Assembly (NCBI GenBank): GCA_001404055.1
Contig: CXTY01000007.1
Location: forward strand, 124,058 to 188,057
Direction: 5' to 3'
DNA from: Roseibium album
GTDB lineage: Bacteria; Pseudomonadota; Alphaproteobacteria; Rhizobiales; Stappiaceae
Length of the DNA: 64,000 nt
Shown: piece after piece, positions 27,349-35,999 of the stretch
Numbering within the stretch: the first letter of the stretch is position 1
How the letters are laid out: each line of letters starts with the position of its first letter
Notes under the pieces: model-generated
Seen by the model: only the letters and a program-made list of their open reading frames with translations
Told to the model about the DNA's origin: nothing
The model's database searches: none
Translations under genes and position numbers: made by a program

Positions 27349-29781
27349 TTAAGGCTCCGCATCTGTTCCAAAATTGATCGCCAGGATGGTTGAAGGCTTG
27401 CCGCCGCTGGCTTCCAGGGCAAGTTGACCACCGTCTTCCCAGCGTGTTTCAATCGTCTGATCCAACACGCCTGAACGTAGCGGCGCAGGTGCGCCTGCAG
27501 CATCACCTGCCCGGTAATAAATCAGCTCATCCATGTAGGTTTCATCCGCGCCGACTTTCAGCGTTCCCGTTTCCAGAACCGCAATCGAACAATTGTCGAC
27601 GCGCATTTTTCGGCCCAAGGATGCCCCGTCCTGCGTATTGATGGGAAAGGGCAAGGTCTTAGCCCGTGCAGTCACGTTGAAACCAACCAGAATTTTCTGC
27701 GCCAGCTGCCCGTTCGGCAGGCTCACTTCGCCCCCAATCACCTTTGCAGGATAGTCGGTCCCATCTGCAAAAAGGGTCACATCTTCCCCTTCCAGATAGC
27801 CGAACCCTGAAAGGCTGTTGACGGCAACGCCGTCGTAGAGGGAAGCACAATCCAGATGCCAGGCATCTTCAATCTGGTCGCTACGGAAGGGCCTCTGCAT
27901 GATTTCGATGTAACGCCTCGTCTGACCGTTGATCGTACGTTTGACGATCATCCAGACTTCGTCCGACTGGTCTGCCGAAAGGTCCACCATGCACTCCACG
28001 GCGCCGCCAAAGTCATGGCGTTGCATGCCATACACTTCCTGCTGCCGTTCATAGGTAAAACCGATCCCTTTGCCAGCCTTGTCCCACTGCCAGATGATGC
28101 TGTCGGGGTACTGCTGGTAACAGGCACCTTTGATCCCGGAACGGAAGAGGTGGGATTGCACCTCGCTCACTGACTGTGAAACACGCCCATCTGACCCAAA
28201 ATCATAAGCCATTTCGCGCATGTCCGTGCCGTAAGGCCCGAAATAGAGCAGCACAGACCCAACCTTGATCGGACTGACTTTGTTTGCCCCAAAATTCGTT
28301 TGCGGTCTCTGGTCAACATTGTCAGGACCATAAACGTCCTGATCCGTCGCCTTGCCAAGCGCGCGCACAGCCCGGGTTGTCCCGACGATCAGGTCGTTGT
28401 CATCAACCAGCCATTGAATACGGTTGACCTGGCCTGACAGAATGCCCGCTGTCACGGCATCCGAGGCTTGCAGAACATGCGAAACGGAGAAGTTGGAATA
28501 ATCCTCCGTCTGGCTTTCCCAGACCTTTTGCGGTTCCTCGCTTGTTCCTGCAAAGGCAAGACGGCTTTTGTGCCAGCCGATTGTCTCCGGCCAGCCTGTC
28601 GTGTCCGACCATGACCCGAGACGCCAGGACGTCTGCGCCTTGGTATCCAGCAGGGATTGCCCGTAGAGCTGGACTTTGACCACTGTCGAAGAAGTTCGGC
28701 TTGTAATCTTGAACCACCGCCAGAAGCCGTCCGAGCCCCTGAAACGGATATGGCGGCCGACATCTGAAGTCTGAAAACCGGACGTTCCGTTGATACCGTT
28801 TGCGTTCGAAGCCGTGAGGTCGAAAGCTGTCTGTTCTTCCCCTGCCTGGTGAAAGACAATCTGCCCTATCGCCGAATTGTCGGAGGTTGAACCCCCGCCT
28901 TGCCTGAAACTCAGCCGGTAATGCGTAAAACCTGTCTCATTGTGGAAGGCATATTGCCGCCATTCGTTCGACGCCCAGGTGTCCTGCCCATCCTGTGTAT
29001 CGAGAATGGTCCAGTCAGTGCCATTGTTGGAGCCCTCAAGGTTCCATTGCCAGGGCATGTCATCGTTCTGGCTGTTATCATTCGGCGCCTGCAACATATA
29101 GGCGTCAATGATTTTTGCGCTCGTGAACTGATACTGCACCCACCCTTCAGCACTGGCGGATAGAACCGTTTTTCCCTCAGACCGATTGAAAACCTGCCAG
29201 GCGCTTGAAGAACCATTGGACGCGGTTACAGTACCGCTTGGCGCCGTGTTTGAAGTCATGTCCGGCACAGGGTTGCCGGTGTCGGACGGCTCCAGGCTGG
29301 AAGATGAAATATTCACGTCCAGATATGGCCCGTCTTTGTACGCGAACGCCCCAATCGTCCAATTGGTTTCGCCGTGGCGCTTCAGGGCCTGTGGCCTGAC
29401 ACCCCCACCCACAATGAAGAGCGTATCCGTCGACTGTACAAATTTCAGCTCCGCCAGCACCTCTATCGAATACGGCGTTTCGACCTCGACGGTTCCGACA
29501 CGCCCGGCGTTGGTAAAAACTCGAAAATAAAAGTCTCCGAATTCCAGCATGTAGTATTGGCCATTGCCATATTCGAACGGTATAAGCCAGCCGCCATCGG
29601 CGCTCTCTTTCAGCTCGGCTATGAATTTCGTCCCGCCTCTGCGGCGCAAACCGCCGCGTTTCAACGTGATGAAGTTTTGGCATTCGGCAAGTGAGGATCG
29701 GAACAATTCCAGATCCGAGCGATAGATCAGCTCAGGGTCGAGTTCGCCCCGGCTGAAGGTTGCTTGAAGGTGATAACTCAT
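27349..29781 (-). CDS. Tail tubular protein B (gp12-like nozzle) with discoidin-like insert
   Basis: 810 residues. The N-terminus (ATFSRGELDPELIYRSDLELFRSSLAECQNFITLKRGGLRRRGGTKFI) is the diagnostic start of T7-like tail nozzle proteins. Residues ~175-310 look like an F5/8 type C (discoidin) domain (VQYQFTSAKIIDAYMLQAPND, WNLEGSNNGTDWTILD, FTHYRLSF), a sugar-binding fold not part of T7 gp12. The rest matches the nozzle beta-propeller (LAFAGTSEEPQKVWESQTEDYSNF). Its start overlaps the tail tubular A stop by four bases. Confidence 0.85.
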   Translation of the reverse strand: MSYHLQATFSRGELDPELIYRSDLELFRSSLAECQNFITLKRGGLRRRGGTKFIAELKESADGGWLIPFEYGNGQYYMLEFGDFYFRVFTNAGRVGTVEVETPYSIEVLAELKFVQSTDTLFIVGGGVRPQALKRHGETNWTIGAFAYKDGPYLDVNISSSSLEPSDTGNPVPDMTSNTAPSGTVTASNGSSSAWQVFNRSEGKTVLSASAEGWVQYQFTSAKIIDAYMLQAPNDNSQNDDMPWQWNLEGSNNGTDWTILDTQDGQDTWASNEWRQYAFHNETGFTHYRLSFRQGGGSTSDNSAIGQIVFHQAGEEQTAFDLTASNANGINGTSGFQTSDVGRHIRFRGSDGFWRWFKITSRTSSTVVKVQLYGQSLLDTKAQTSWRLGSWSDTTGWPETIGWHKSRLAFAGTSEEPQKVWESQTEDYSNFSVSHVLQASDAVTAGILSGQVNRIQWLVDDNDLIVGTTRAVRALGKATDQDVYGPDNVDQRPQTNFGANKVSPIKVGSVLLYFGPYGTDMREMAYDFGSDGRVSQSVSEVQSHLFRSGIKGACYQQYPDSIIWQWDKAGKGIGFTYERQQEVYGMQRHDFGGAVECMVDLSADQSDEVWMIVKRTINGQTRRYIEIMQRPFRSDQIEDAWHLDCASLYDGVAVNSLSGFGYLEGEDVTLFADGTDYPAKVIGGEVSLPNGQLAQKILVGFNVTARAKTLPFPINTQDGASLGRKMRVDNCSIAVLETGTLKVGADETYMDELIYYRAGDAAGAPAPLRSGVLDQTIETRWEDGGQLALEASGGKPSTILAINFGTDAEP

Positions 29782-30365
29782 CGGTCTGTAATGATGTCCA
29801 GGTCAATCGAAGGAAGCGGTGTGCCCTGTTGCGCGTCAAATCCGCCAGCTTGTTCAAAGGCTTCGTTGGCGGCCTGGCGCAGGGCTTCGGCCCGGCTGTT
29901 CTTGCCGGTAATCACATGGGCGCAGCCCGCTGCCAGAAACAGCGAGAAACCGTGAACGAACAGAGGCGAAAACTCCGCCTCACTTGTCACCCTCTTGATG
30001 TGTCTAAGGGGAAACGGCGGCGCGAAATCGCTCATCAGGCGCTGTCCAATCACCTCAAACGGGATGGTCCTGCCATCAGGCTCACCAGCAACTGTCTGCT
30101 GGGGAATTCGCAGTGTGCCCGTCGGTTTCCTGTATTGATATGACCACCGGAAAGATGGCTTTTGTGTCTCTGCCGGCAGGTTCACCAGTTCCACCGCGAA
30201 ATCCCAGTCATGCATGGCAAGATAGGTGTCGCGATGTGCTGCGTAGTGGTTCCGGAACCATCGGGAAGCAACGGATGAAAAATCGAAATCGCGGATCGGC
30301 GCTTCCTTCAAATGCGCAAGCGCAAGGTTCGCCATCTCCACCGATGTGTGGACAGTTCCAGACAT
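29778..30365 (-). CDS. Tail tubular protein A (gp11-like gatekeeper)
   Basis: 195 residues, matching the usual size of T7 gp11. Typical features: EMANLALAHLKEAPIRDFD, ARWF-type VASRWFRNHYAAHRDTYLAMHDWDFAV, RWSYQYRKPTGTLRIPQQTV. It would form the dodecameric ring between portal and nozzle. Confidence 0.85.
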   Translation of the reverse strand: MSGTVHTSVEMANLALAHLKEAPIRDFDFSSVASRWFRNHYAAHRDTYLAMHDWDFAVELVNLPAETQKPSFRWSYQYRKPTGTLRIPQQTVAGEPDGRTIPFEVIGQRLMSDFAPPFPLRHIKRVTSEAEFSPLFVHGFSLFLAAGCAHVITGKNSRAEALRQAANEAFEQAGGFDAQQGTPLPSIDLDIITDR

Positions 30366-30438
30366 ATGAATTCTGCTTTCGCTAGGGAGCGTTTCCTAAG
30401 GGCGGAGTGCCGTCCGGAAACGCGAAAAGTGTTCTGGT

Positions 30439-30777
30439 TTAGGCTGCCGGCGGAAGGGTCAACTCGGCCTCGTAGCTTTCCAGCGCCCGAACGGCCTCTT
30501 CCTTGTTCATGGCTTCGACACCGGTGTAGTCGGCTGCGATGGACTGCTGCGTCTTCCAATGTTCCTTGCGCCAGCCACTGGGCAGCGGCTTGACCCGCAA
30601 CGGAGCTTTCGCGGCCCTGCGTTTCCTGTTCCAATCGGCCGACAACACGTTGGCTAACTCTTCGCGCCGTCGGTCTGCACGGGTCATCTCTTCACCGTTC
30701 CGATCTTCAAAATCCTTTTCATGGGTTTCTTCTAAGCGCTGCAAATGCCGCAAACGACGCATGATGATCTCGTCCAT
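30439..30777 (-). CDS. Hypothetical phage protein, helical
   Basis: 112 residues from MDEIIMRRLRHLQRL (AAGGG seven bases upstream); the longer open frame passes through a terminator and is not used. Charged and helical (EETHEKDFEDRNGEEMTRADRRREELANVL), with a C-terminal VEAMNKEEAVRALESYEAELTLPPAA. Position just before the tail tubular A gene. Function unknown, probably a small virion or assembly protein. Confidence 0.55.
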   Translation of the reverse strand: MDEIIMRRLRHLQRLEETHEKDFEDRNGEEMTRADRRREELANVLSADWNRKRRAAKAPLRVKPLPSGWRKEHWKTQQSIAADYTGVEAMNKEEAVRALESYEAELTLPPAA

Positions 30778-30793
30778 TTCAAACCCTTTCATG

Positions 30794-30821
30794 CAAAGAA
30801 AAAGGGTGGCCTGAGCCACCC
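30794..30821 (-). terminator. Rho-independent terminator after the 627-residue gene
   Basis: Minus strand: GGGTGGC, TCAG, GCCACCC, then TTTTTCTTT. It lies ~150 bases after the 627-residue protein gene and 17 bases before the next gene. It closes the post-capsid cluster that begins at the promoter-like element near 34.4 kb. Confidence 0.8.
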
Positions 30822-30972
30822 TGGTTGTGTTGCAAAACTCTGTTTTCGTTATCTCGAGCAACCTGGCGCCAAAGCCGTGGCCAAAGCCCCGGCGAGCTCC
30901 CCAACAGGCGTTCCAAACAAGTCATGAAAACCACTAGAAGAAAATTCGCACTACATGAGTAGCGCGTTCTAT

Positions 30973-32856
30973 TTAGTGCCCAACCGGCCGTATTTCCGGT
31001 TTTTGCCTTGGCACCGGGACTGTCAATTTCTGTGGTGTGTTCTCGGCAGGATCCTGCCTCGCCGCACCGCCTTGCGCTTCGCGGCCTTGCACACCTTTTG
31101 CAGGTTTTTCTGATTGCCGCAGCGATGCCCGGCGCACATTTGCCTGAAACCTGTCCGTAACCTGGTGACGACGACCCGCTGCATCTTCATAGGCCAGTGT
31201 CATGCGTGGTCCATAACCCTCTTCATCCGTCCAGCCCAGTCCCCAGTCCTGACCGGTCTTTTCGTTCGGTGACAGATACCACCTGCCAGCCTTGATCCCC
31301 TGCCCTGCCAGAAACTCTTCCACGTCATCACGCACATAGCCATGTCCGCTGTTCTCAAGGCCGGGATAGACCTTTTCGACCGGATATTTCATCACTATCC
31401 CGTCCGCATCCGGTGCAAAGGCAGAAGGGCCCCACTTGCGCAGAAAACGCTCTACCGCCAGCATTTCCGCCGCTTCCTCGTGTCCATTCATGTCAAGGTA
31501 GCTTTTCCGCAGCAGTTCCTTGTGCTCGTCCAGTGCCTGCGCTTTTTCTTCGGGTCTGAAGCCAAAACTCTGGTATCTCTCGTAGGACGTCTTCCTTTGG
31601 AAAGGATCGCTTTTTACTGCCGACGCAGCAGACCCGTTCACATGACCCTGCTCCGTTTCAAAAGCTGGCGGCAGTATGGGCTGTGAACCGGGGATCTGTG
31701 CCGCGCCGGACAGTGGAACCTTTTCATCGCCCGCCAAAATGGTTTCCGGCGATAGCAGGTTCGATTGCGCAACCGGTACGTTTGACAGCACCTCGCCTGA
31801 AGCTGATATCTCGTTGACCTCTGACTTGAGGACATCTGCCATCTCTTCCTGCGAGGCTCCAGCCATGACAGCCTTTTCAACCGCTCCACCGCCGGTGACA
31901 AGCGCTTGCCGCACGTTGCCGAGCGACCTGGCAAGCTGATCCTCATCCGGGCTGCTGCCAAACAGACCGTCGATTACACTGCCAACCGCACCCGTCAGGG
32001 CATCCCGCCCCTCCACATAGACGCCAAAGGCTGGAGAACTTTCAACCGCATCGGCAATCCCGGCGAGTTGCTGTATGGTCTCGTTCTCCGGATAGGCAGC
32101 ACCATAAAGCTGCGTCACCGCGACAATATCGTCGGCATTGCCCAGAATATCCCAGGCTTTCTTGAGTGGCCCAATCGGAGTCAAGGTGATTGCCAGGTCG
32201 ATGCCTGCCTCCGACGCGAACCCCTTCAATCGCTCTTCGGTGAAATCAAGTCCGAGTGCCTGCGCAGCCTCCGGATAGGAAATGCCGCTTTCTTTGGCTT
32301 CCTGCGAAATAAGTTCAAGCAGCGCTACGGCTGTGGCACCGGTAATAATAACCGGCGTTCCGAGATCGAACAGTCTTCGAGCTTTCATTGAAGCTCGCAT
32401 TCTCTCGCTCTTGCGGCTTTTCCGCTTTTCCAGGTCCCTGGGCCAGCGCGCATCTTCCTTGATTTTCTCTGCAGCTTCATAGCTTTTAGGCACTTGATAG
32501 CTGTGTTGTTCCAGCTTGTGGCTCGCACCGTACCCCCCGGAAAGCAAACTGGCCCTGTGTTCGGTGAATTGAGCCTCAGACAGCTCAACATCAGGATGTG
32601 TCATCAGCCAGCTCAGCGCGGACTTCATGCTGAGACGCTCAAAGGGAACTTTCTTTAGAGGATGGTGTTTACCGACCCTGTTGTCGAGAAAGTCCTGATC
32701 CGCACTGATCACTTCAAAGTAGTATTCGTTAGCATGGTCAAGCATGAACTTGCGGGCACCCATGTCCCAAAGTTCCTTGTTGTTGCCCTGGGTACCCGCT
32801 TTCCGGAGAGGATCGTACCTATTTTGTTCTTTCTTCAAAGCAAGGTTTATTGGCAC
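30973..32856 (-). CDS. 627-residue protein of unknown function between capsid and tail genes
   Basis: Starts at a GTG (PINLALKKEQNRYD). An Arg/Lys-rich helical part (WPRDLEKRKSRKSERMRASMKARRLF, ~140-165) is followed by a hydrophobic stretch (TPVIITGATAVALLELI, ~170-186), an alanine/glycine-rich middle with a hydrophobic-helical VEGRDALTGAVGSVIDGLFG, and a C-terminal part with WYLSPNEKTGQDWGLGWTDEE and a proline-rich tail. It lacks the scaffold-type C-terminal tag seen in other genes here. Known T7-like phages have no such gene at this place. It could be an ejected virion protein, a substitute for gp16, or an effector whose partners are the two ITGWR proteins encoded just upstream. Confidence 0.5.
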   Translation of the reverse strand: MPINLALKKEQNRYDPLRKAGTQGNNKELWDMGARKFMLDHANEYYFEVISADQDFLDNRVGKHHPLKKVPFERLSMKSALSWLMTHPDVELSEAQFTEHRASLLSGGYGASHKLEQHSYQVPKSYEAAEKIKEDARWPRDLEKRKSRKSERMRASMKARRLFDLGTPVIITGATAVALLELISQEAKESGISYPEAAQALGLDFTEERLKGFASEAGIDLAITLTPIGPLKKAWDILGNADDIVAVTQLYGAAYPENETIQQLAGIADAVESSPAFGVYVEGRDALTGAVGSVIDGLFGSSPDEDQLARSLGNVRQALVTGGGAVEKAVMAGASQEEMADVLKSEVNEISASGEVLSNVPVAQSNLLSPETILAGDEKVPLSGAAQIPGSQPILPPAFETEQGHVNGSAASAVKSDPFQRKTSYERYQSFGFRPEEKAQALDEHKELLRKSYLDMNGHEEAAEMLAVERFLRKWGPSAFAPDADGIVMKYPVEKVYPGLENSGHGYVRDDVEEFLAGQGIKAGRWYLSPNEKTGQDWGLGWTDEEGYGPRMTLAYEDAAGRRHQVTDRFQANVRRASLRQSEKPAKGVQGREAQGGAARQDPAENTPQKLTVPVPRQKPEIRPVGH

Positions 32857-32894
32857 CGCATCCAGGACTTTATTGCCCTGATACCGTTTTCCTC

Positions 32895-33569
32895 TTAGCC
32901 AGGTTTCAAACGAAACTCGCTGGTCTCGACTGATTTTTGTGACGTCCTTGTCGCCGGAAAACGATTGATGGACATATAAAAATCTGTCGCCTCGCGCGAC
33001 AATCGCATCCAGTGCTTTGAAACCACCAAATTTGAGAATGGTGCCAAGCTGCGCCTGGTCGAGAAGAATGATCTTTTCCCGGCTAATGCAAGGTCTCCTT
33101 CTTCACTAGCCCTGAGTATGAAAGCGTATCGTTTAAGTAAAAAAGCCTTGGTTTCAGGAGACTGAACTCCAGGAAGGTCCCCCCGAAGAATGTCGCTCGC
33201 AACATCGACCCCGGCCAATCGAAACGCTGCATAAACGGGAGGATAGCCTGCTCTAAAGCAGAACCAGCGCCAGAACTCGTTCATCATCACAACGGCGTCT
33301 TCAGGGTAAAGTTCCATTTCAGGCGCATCGTCTTCAAACGGACCACTGGCATCCATCAATTTTTCCCACTCGGCAACCTCCTTCATGGCCGCAAGTGTGT
33401 CCTCATTTTCAAGAAGAATTTTTATAAAATGAAGAACCTGGGACACGGGTATCATGGGCTCCAGCTTGTTCAGAAACTGATACAGAAAGGCCACCCATTC
33501 GTTGTCCCAACGTCCCTCAAGGTCGTTAAACTCGTCCCGCCAACCGGTAATGTCTTCAATATCCGCCAT
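32895..33569 (-). CDS. ITGWR-motif hypothetical protein, paralogue of 33762-34232
   Basis: 224 residues from MADIEDITGWRDEF. The first dozen residues parallel MADFYDITGWREEL of the neighbouring gene, so the two are likely paralogues. Acidic, helical, with an aromatic block MMNEFWRWFCFRAGYPPVYAAFRLAG; the neighbour has FERWYLMKAQVPFGKSNLIVATWLA at the equivalent place. No signal peptide. Tandem divergent copies before a large unknown protein fit an immunity-like role, but this is a guess. Confidence 0.5.
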   Translation of the reverse strand: MADIEDITGWRDEFNDLEGRWDNEWVAFLYQFLNKLEPMIPVSQVLHFIKILLENEDTLAAMKEVAEWEKLMDASGPFEDDAPEMELYPEDAVVMMNEFWRWFCFRAGYPPVYAAFRLAGVDVASDILRGDLPGVQSPETKAFLLKRYAFILRASEEGDLALAGKRSFFSTRRSLAPFSNLVVSKHWMRLSREATDFYMSINRFPATRTSQKSVETSEFRLKPG

Positions 33570-33663
33570 TAGATTTGTCCCGAATTTCCTGCTCAAAAAT
33601 GTTCATGAATTGTTCTAAAGATCAAGCTCCGCCAAATTTCTTGAAATCATCGCTGTAAAAAAA

Positions 33664-33760
33664 TTAATCGCCCCGCTTGGCGATGGCGATCAATCCGTCC
33701 AATCCGAGATATTTCATGATCGGACCGATTTCGGCGGCGTCGATGGCAACAATCTTTTCC
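33664..33760 (-). CDS. Possible 32-residue ORF coupled to the upstream gene
   Basis: Reads MEKIVAIDAAEIGPIMKYLGLDGLIAIAKRGD. Its ATG overlaps the stop of the upstream ITGWR gene (TGATG), with GGAGGAGG just before, a strong coupled ribosome site. Amphipathic; too short for family assignment. Confidence 0.4.
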
Positions 33761-33761
33761 A

Positions 33762-34232
33762 TCACACCTCCTCCCCTGGAAAGGAGATATACCGCGAATA
33801 TTTCTCTTTGATAAAGTCCCTGGCTTCCACAGTTATGAGAGTTGTCAGCTTGCCTTCCTTCAATCGGATCGCCAGCCACGTCGCAACGATCAGATTGCTC
33901 TTGCCGAAAGGAACTTGGGCTTTCATCAGGTACCAACGTTCAAATGCAATAAATGTGTCGTGAGCCTCTATCGGGTTCAGATCCCAGAACTCGTCCTGGT
34001 GGGGCTCCAGATCATGCTCCTCAGTATAGGCAGCAAACCAGATTTTTTTCTTCAACGCCTCATGCAGCTCTTCGTTGGTGAGGGGCAGGTCGACCATCTG
34101 CACCACGTTCTCATAAGGCATCTTGCGGCCGCCGTAGCGCTTGTTTCCGGCGAAGAAAGCCTGCCCCTCTCCCGTCTTCTCAAATGCTTCCAGCTCTTCC
34201 CGCCAGCCGGTGATATCGTAAAAATCTGCCAT
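33762..34232 (-). CDS. ITGWR-motif hypothetical protein, first gene after promoter-like element A
   Basis: 156 residues from MADFYDITGWREELEAF (start 34232; GGAG eight bases upstream). Acidic, helical, with WYLMKAQVPFGKSNLIVATWLAIRL. Similar at its N-terminus and aromatic core to the 224-residue neighbour. First gene of the cluster starting at the element around 34388-34452. Function unknown; candidate cytosolic immunity or accessory protein. Confidence 0.5.
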   Translation of the reverse strand: MADFYDITGWREELEAFEKTGEGQAFFAGNKRYGGRKMPYENVVQMVDLPLTNEELHEALKKKIWFAAYTEEHDLEPHQDEFWDLNPIEAHDTFIAFERWYLMKAQVPFGKSNLIVATWLAIRLKEGKLTTLITVEARDFIKEKYSRYISFPGEEV

Positions 34233-34387
34233 CTTCCGGCTCCGGTTCATTTCCCGCACAATGTTCGTGAAATGTTCCAAACGCAACCCTGGATTGGCGG
34301 ATGTCTTCTTGATATTGGGTTGGTATGGAAAACCTGCCGGGTCGTGCAGGCATAAAATCGCACTTTCCCAGTATGTCGGAATGAGGT

Positions 34388-34452
34388 CTGTTTTAGCCCG
34401 GTTCTGACGAAACGTCGAGCGCCCCTGAATGTCTGAAGCCCTTGTTCAGACG
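34388..34452 (-). promoter_or_regulatory. Promoter-like element A (palindrome + 24-bp motif) of the post-capsid cluster
   Basis: Minus strand order: inverted repeat GTCTGAA, 7 bases, TTCAGAC (34431-34451), 19 bases, then a 24-bp motif (34388-34411) with TTCGTCA and GGCTAAAACAG at its ends. The same layout recurs at 43256-43320 and 54877-54942. Homology with copy B extends over ~140 bases on both sides (for example GCACTTTCCCA and TCATCCGCTTC). Downstream gene start is ~155 bases away. Function inferred. Confidence 0.65.
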
Positions 34453-34530
34453 GGCATTTTCGAAAATCATCGCAGGTTCATCCGCTTCGCACGGCATTTT
34501 CGTTATGCGCTTTGAAGTAGATTTTTTTGA

Positions 34531-34570
34531 GCCTCGCCCCGCCCGGCTTGCGGAAGGGGCGAGGCGTTTT
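34531..34570 (-). terminator. GC-rich hairpin downstream of the capsid gene
   Basis: Perfect 10-bp stem GCCTCGCCCC/GGGGCGAGGC (34531-34540 with 34556-34565) 36 bases past the capsid stop. On the minus strand no T-run follows; on the plus strand GTTTT does. It is likely the 3' end of the capsid transcript, possibly acting in both directions. Confidence 0.55.
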
Positions 34571-34600
34571 CGAAAGCCGCTGCTCAGAGCGCTTGCGGCT

Positions 34601-35638
34601 TTAGATATTCACCTTCAGGCAGGCGAGTTTGACGTTTTTTCGGGTGTATTTGCGATCCCAGTTGGCCGCATCGCGCAGTTCCGCTAGGTTCGCACCTTGA
34701 GATTTGGCCAGAGACGCCCCGGTGAAATCCATGCCCGCCGGATGGATCATTTCAAACCGGCGTGTTGTCAGGTAATCCGCACCACCGCCATCGCCGATAT
34801 CCGGATCACGGGTAATTTCCGTGCCTTCATTGCCGTAAATCGTTGTCCGGTTGGGCACTTCGTCAATATGCATGAAGGCGCCGGGTGCAAACAGAAAGCA
34901 GGAATATTCATCGGAGTTTGCTCCGGTCGCAACCGGCATCATCTCCGAATGCACAACCATCATGCCTGCGTAATAAGGCAATTCGAACGGGGCTTCCGAA
35001 GGCTTCTTGAACTCGATCTTTTCATCGTCCAGCAGCGTGCCATATACGAAGCTGTGCATGGCAATCACACGCAGGTCGTCCAGGTTCTCGCCCATCGTCA
35101 ACCGTGCCCGGTTAATCGCCTGATAGCTGACCCGGTTGGCCGCCGTTGGCGATCCGACATCGGAATAGATGGAGTAAACCATGTCGCCGGCGTCATTGGC
35201 GACATTGTCGGCGACCACACCCTCGGCAGTGGCGATGATGCGCTCTTCCTTGCGCCGCCCCCAATAGGAACCGATACGCTCGGCCACACGGTTCATGGCG
35301 CTGTCACCTCGGCCTGTCGCCGCGTAGCTCGCAACCGTCTTCGCACCGTATTTCTTGGCCAGTCGGTGCTTGTAGGCCTTCATGTCGCTGGCGGAAATCT
35401 TGCTGGTGGTGATCTTGTTGTCGCTGTCATCGATCACAGTCGGTTCGGCGTCGTCCAGATCCTCCCAGTAAGGCACCTCGATCTGGTTGCCACCGGCCTT
35501 GAAACGCTTGGCAATGTCAGGTGCCGGTGGTGCCAGGATGCCGGACTTTTCCAGCATGACCAGTTTCGCCGGCTTGTTCTCCGCCATATATGGCGTGAAA
35601 ACGCGCGGTACGACGATGTCTGAAATTTGAGACGTCAT
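34601..35638 (-). CDS. Major capsid protein (T7-like/N4-like podovirus type)
   Basis: 345 residues from MTSQISDIVVPRVFTPYM (AGGA upstream; the longer open frame covers a terminator). HK97-fold major capsid features: an N-terminal arm, then PYWEDLDDAEPTVIDDSDNKITTSKISASDMKAYKHRLAKKYGAKT, AGDMVYSIYSDVGS, GENLDDLRVIAMHSFVYGTLLDDEKIEF, ETRRFEMIHPAG-like RRFEMIHPAGMDF. The length suits podoviral coats. The scaffold gene is not adjacent, as would be usual, but 4.3 kb upstream. Confidence 0.85.
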   Translation of the reverse strand: MTSQISDIVVPRVFTPYMAENKPAKLVMLEKSGILAPPAPDIAKRFKAGGNQIEVPYWEDLDDAEPTVIDDSDNKITTSKISASDMKAYKHRLAKKYGAKTVASYAATGRGDSAMNRVAERIGSYWGRRKEERIIATAEGVVADNVANDAGDMVYSIYSDVGSPTAANRVSYQAINRARLTMGENLDDLRVIAMHSFVYGTLLDDEKIEFKKPSEAPFELPYYAGMMVVHSEMMPVATGANSDEYSCFLFAPGAFMHIDEVPNRTTIYGNEGTEITRDPDIGDGGGADYLTTRRFEMIHPAGMDFTGASLAKSQGANLAELRDAANWDRKYTRKNVKLACLKVNI

Positions 35639-35667
35639 TGAATGTCCTGTTTTTGGAGTTTTTTCGT

Positions 35668-35694
35668 AAAAAATCCGGCCGCAAATGGGCCGGA
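35668..35694 (-). terminator. Terminator just upstream of the capsid gene
   Basis: Minus strand TCCGGCC, 7-base loop, GGCCGGA, then TTTTTTA. It lies 30 bases before the capsid ATG, between the tag-bearing gene cluster and the capsid. It should limit read-through, so capsid expression may come from a promoter further upstream or from partial read-through. Confidence 0.75.
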
Positions 35695-35999
35695 GCAGCG
35701 GACGTTTCGTCCGATTTCGGCCGACATGTTCCGCATGGAAAATGCCGGAATGTGTTTTTCCCGCGGGAGAACCCGGCTTGACCATTGATCAAACCACTGC
35801 GTCAGATCTGACAGCGATTCAGAAAACAACGAATGCATGAATCGCTCAGCGCACGTCGCAACCTGGCGGCTCCCAAGCGGTTCAGATCGAATTTTTCAGA
35901 GGTATTTGCAGGGTCTCAGCAAAGAAGGCTTGCCTTGGAGGAGACGCGTCAAACTGGTCAGTTGTTCAGCATTGCCAAATGCAACCAGTTTCGAAGTTT

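Noticed and set aside
35610..35640. Fourth copy of the GTCTGAA palindrome (GTCTGAAATTTGAGAC)
   Set aside because: Lies inside the capsid coding start, spacing and second arm differ, and the 24-bp motif is missing.
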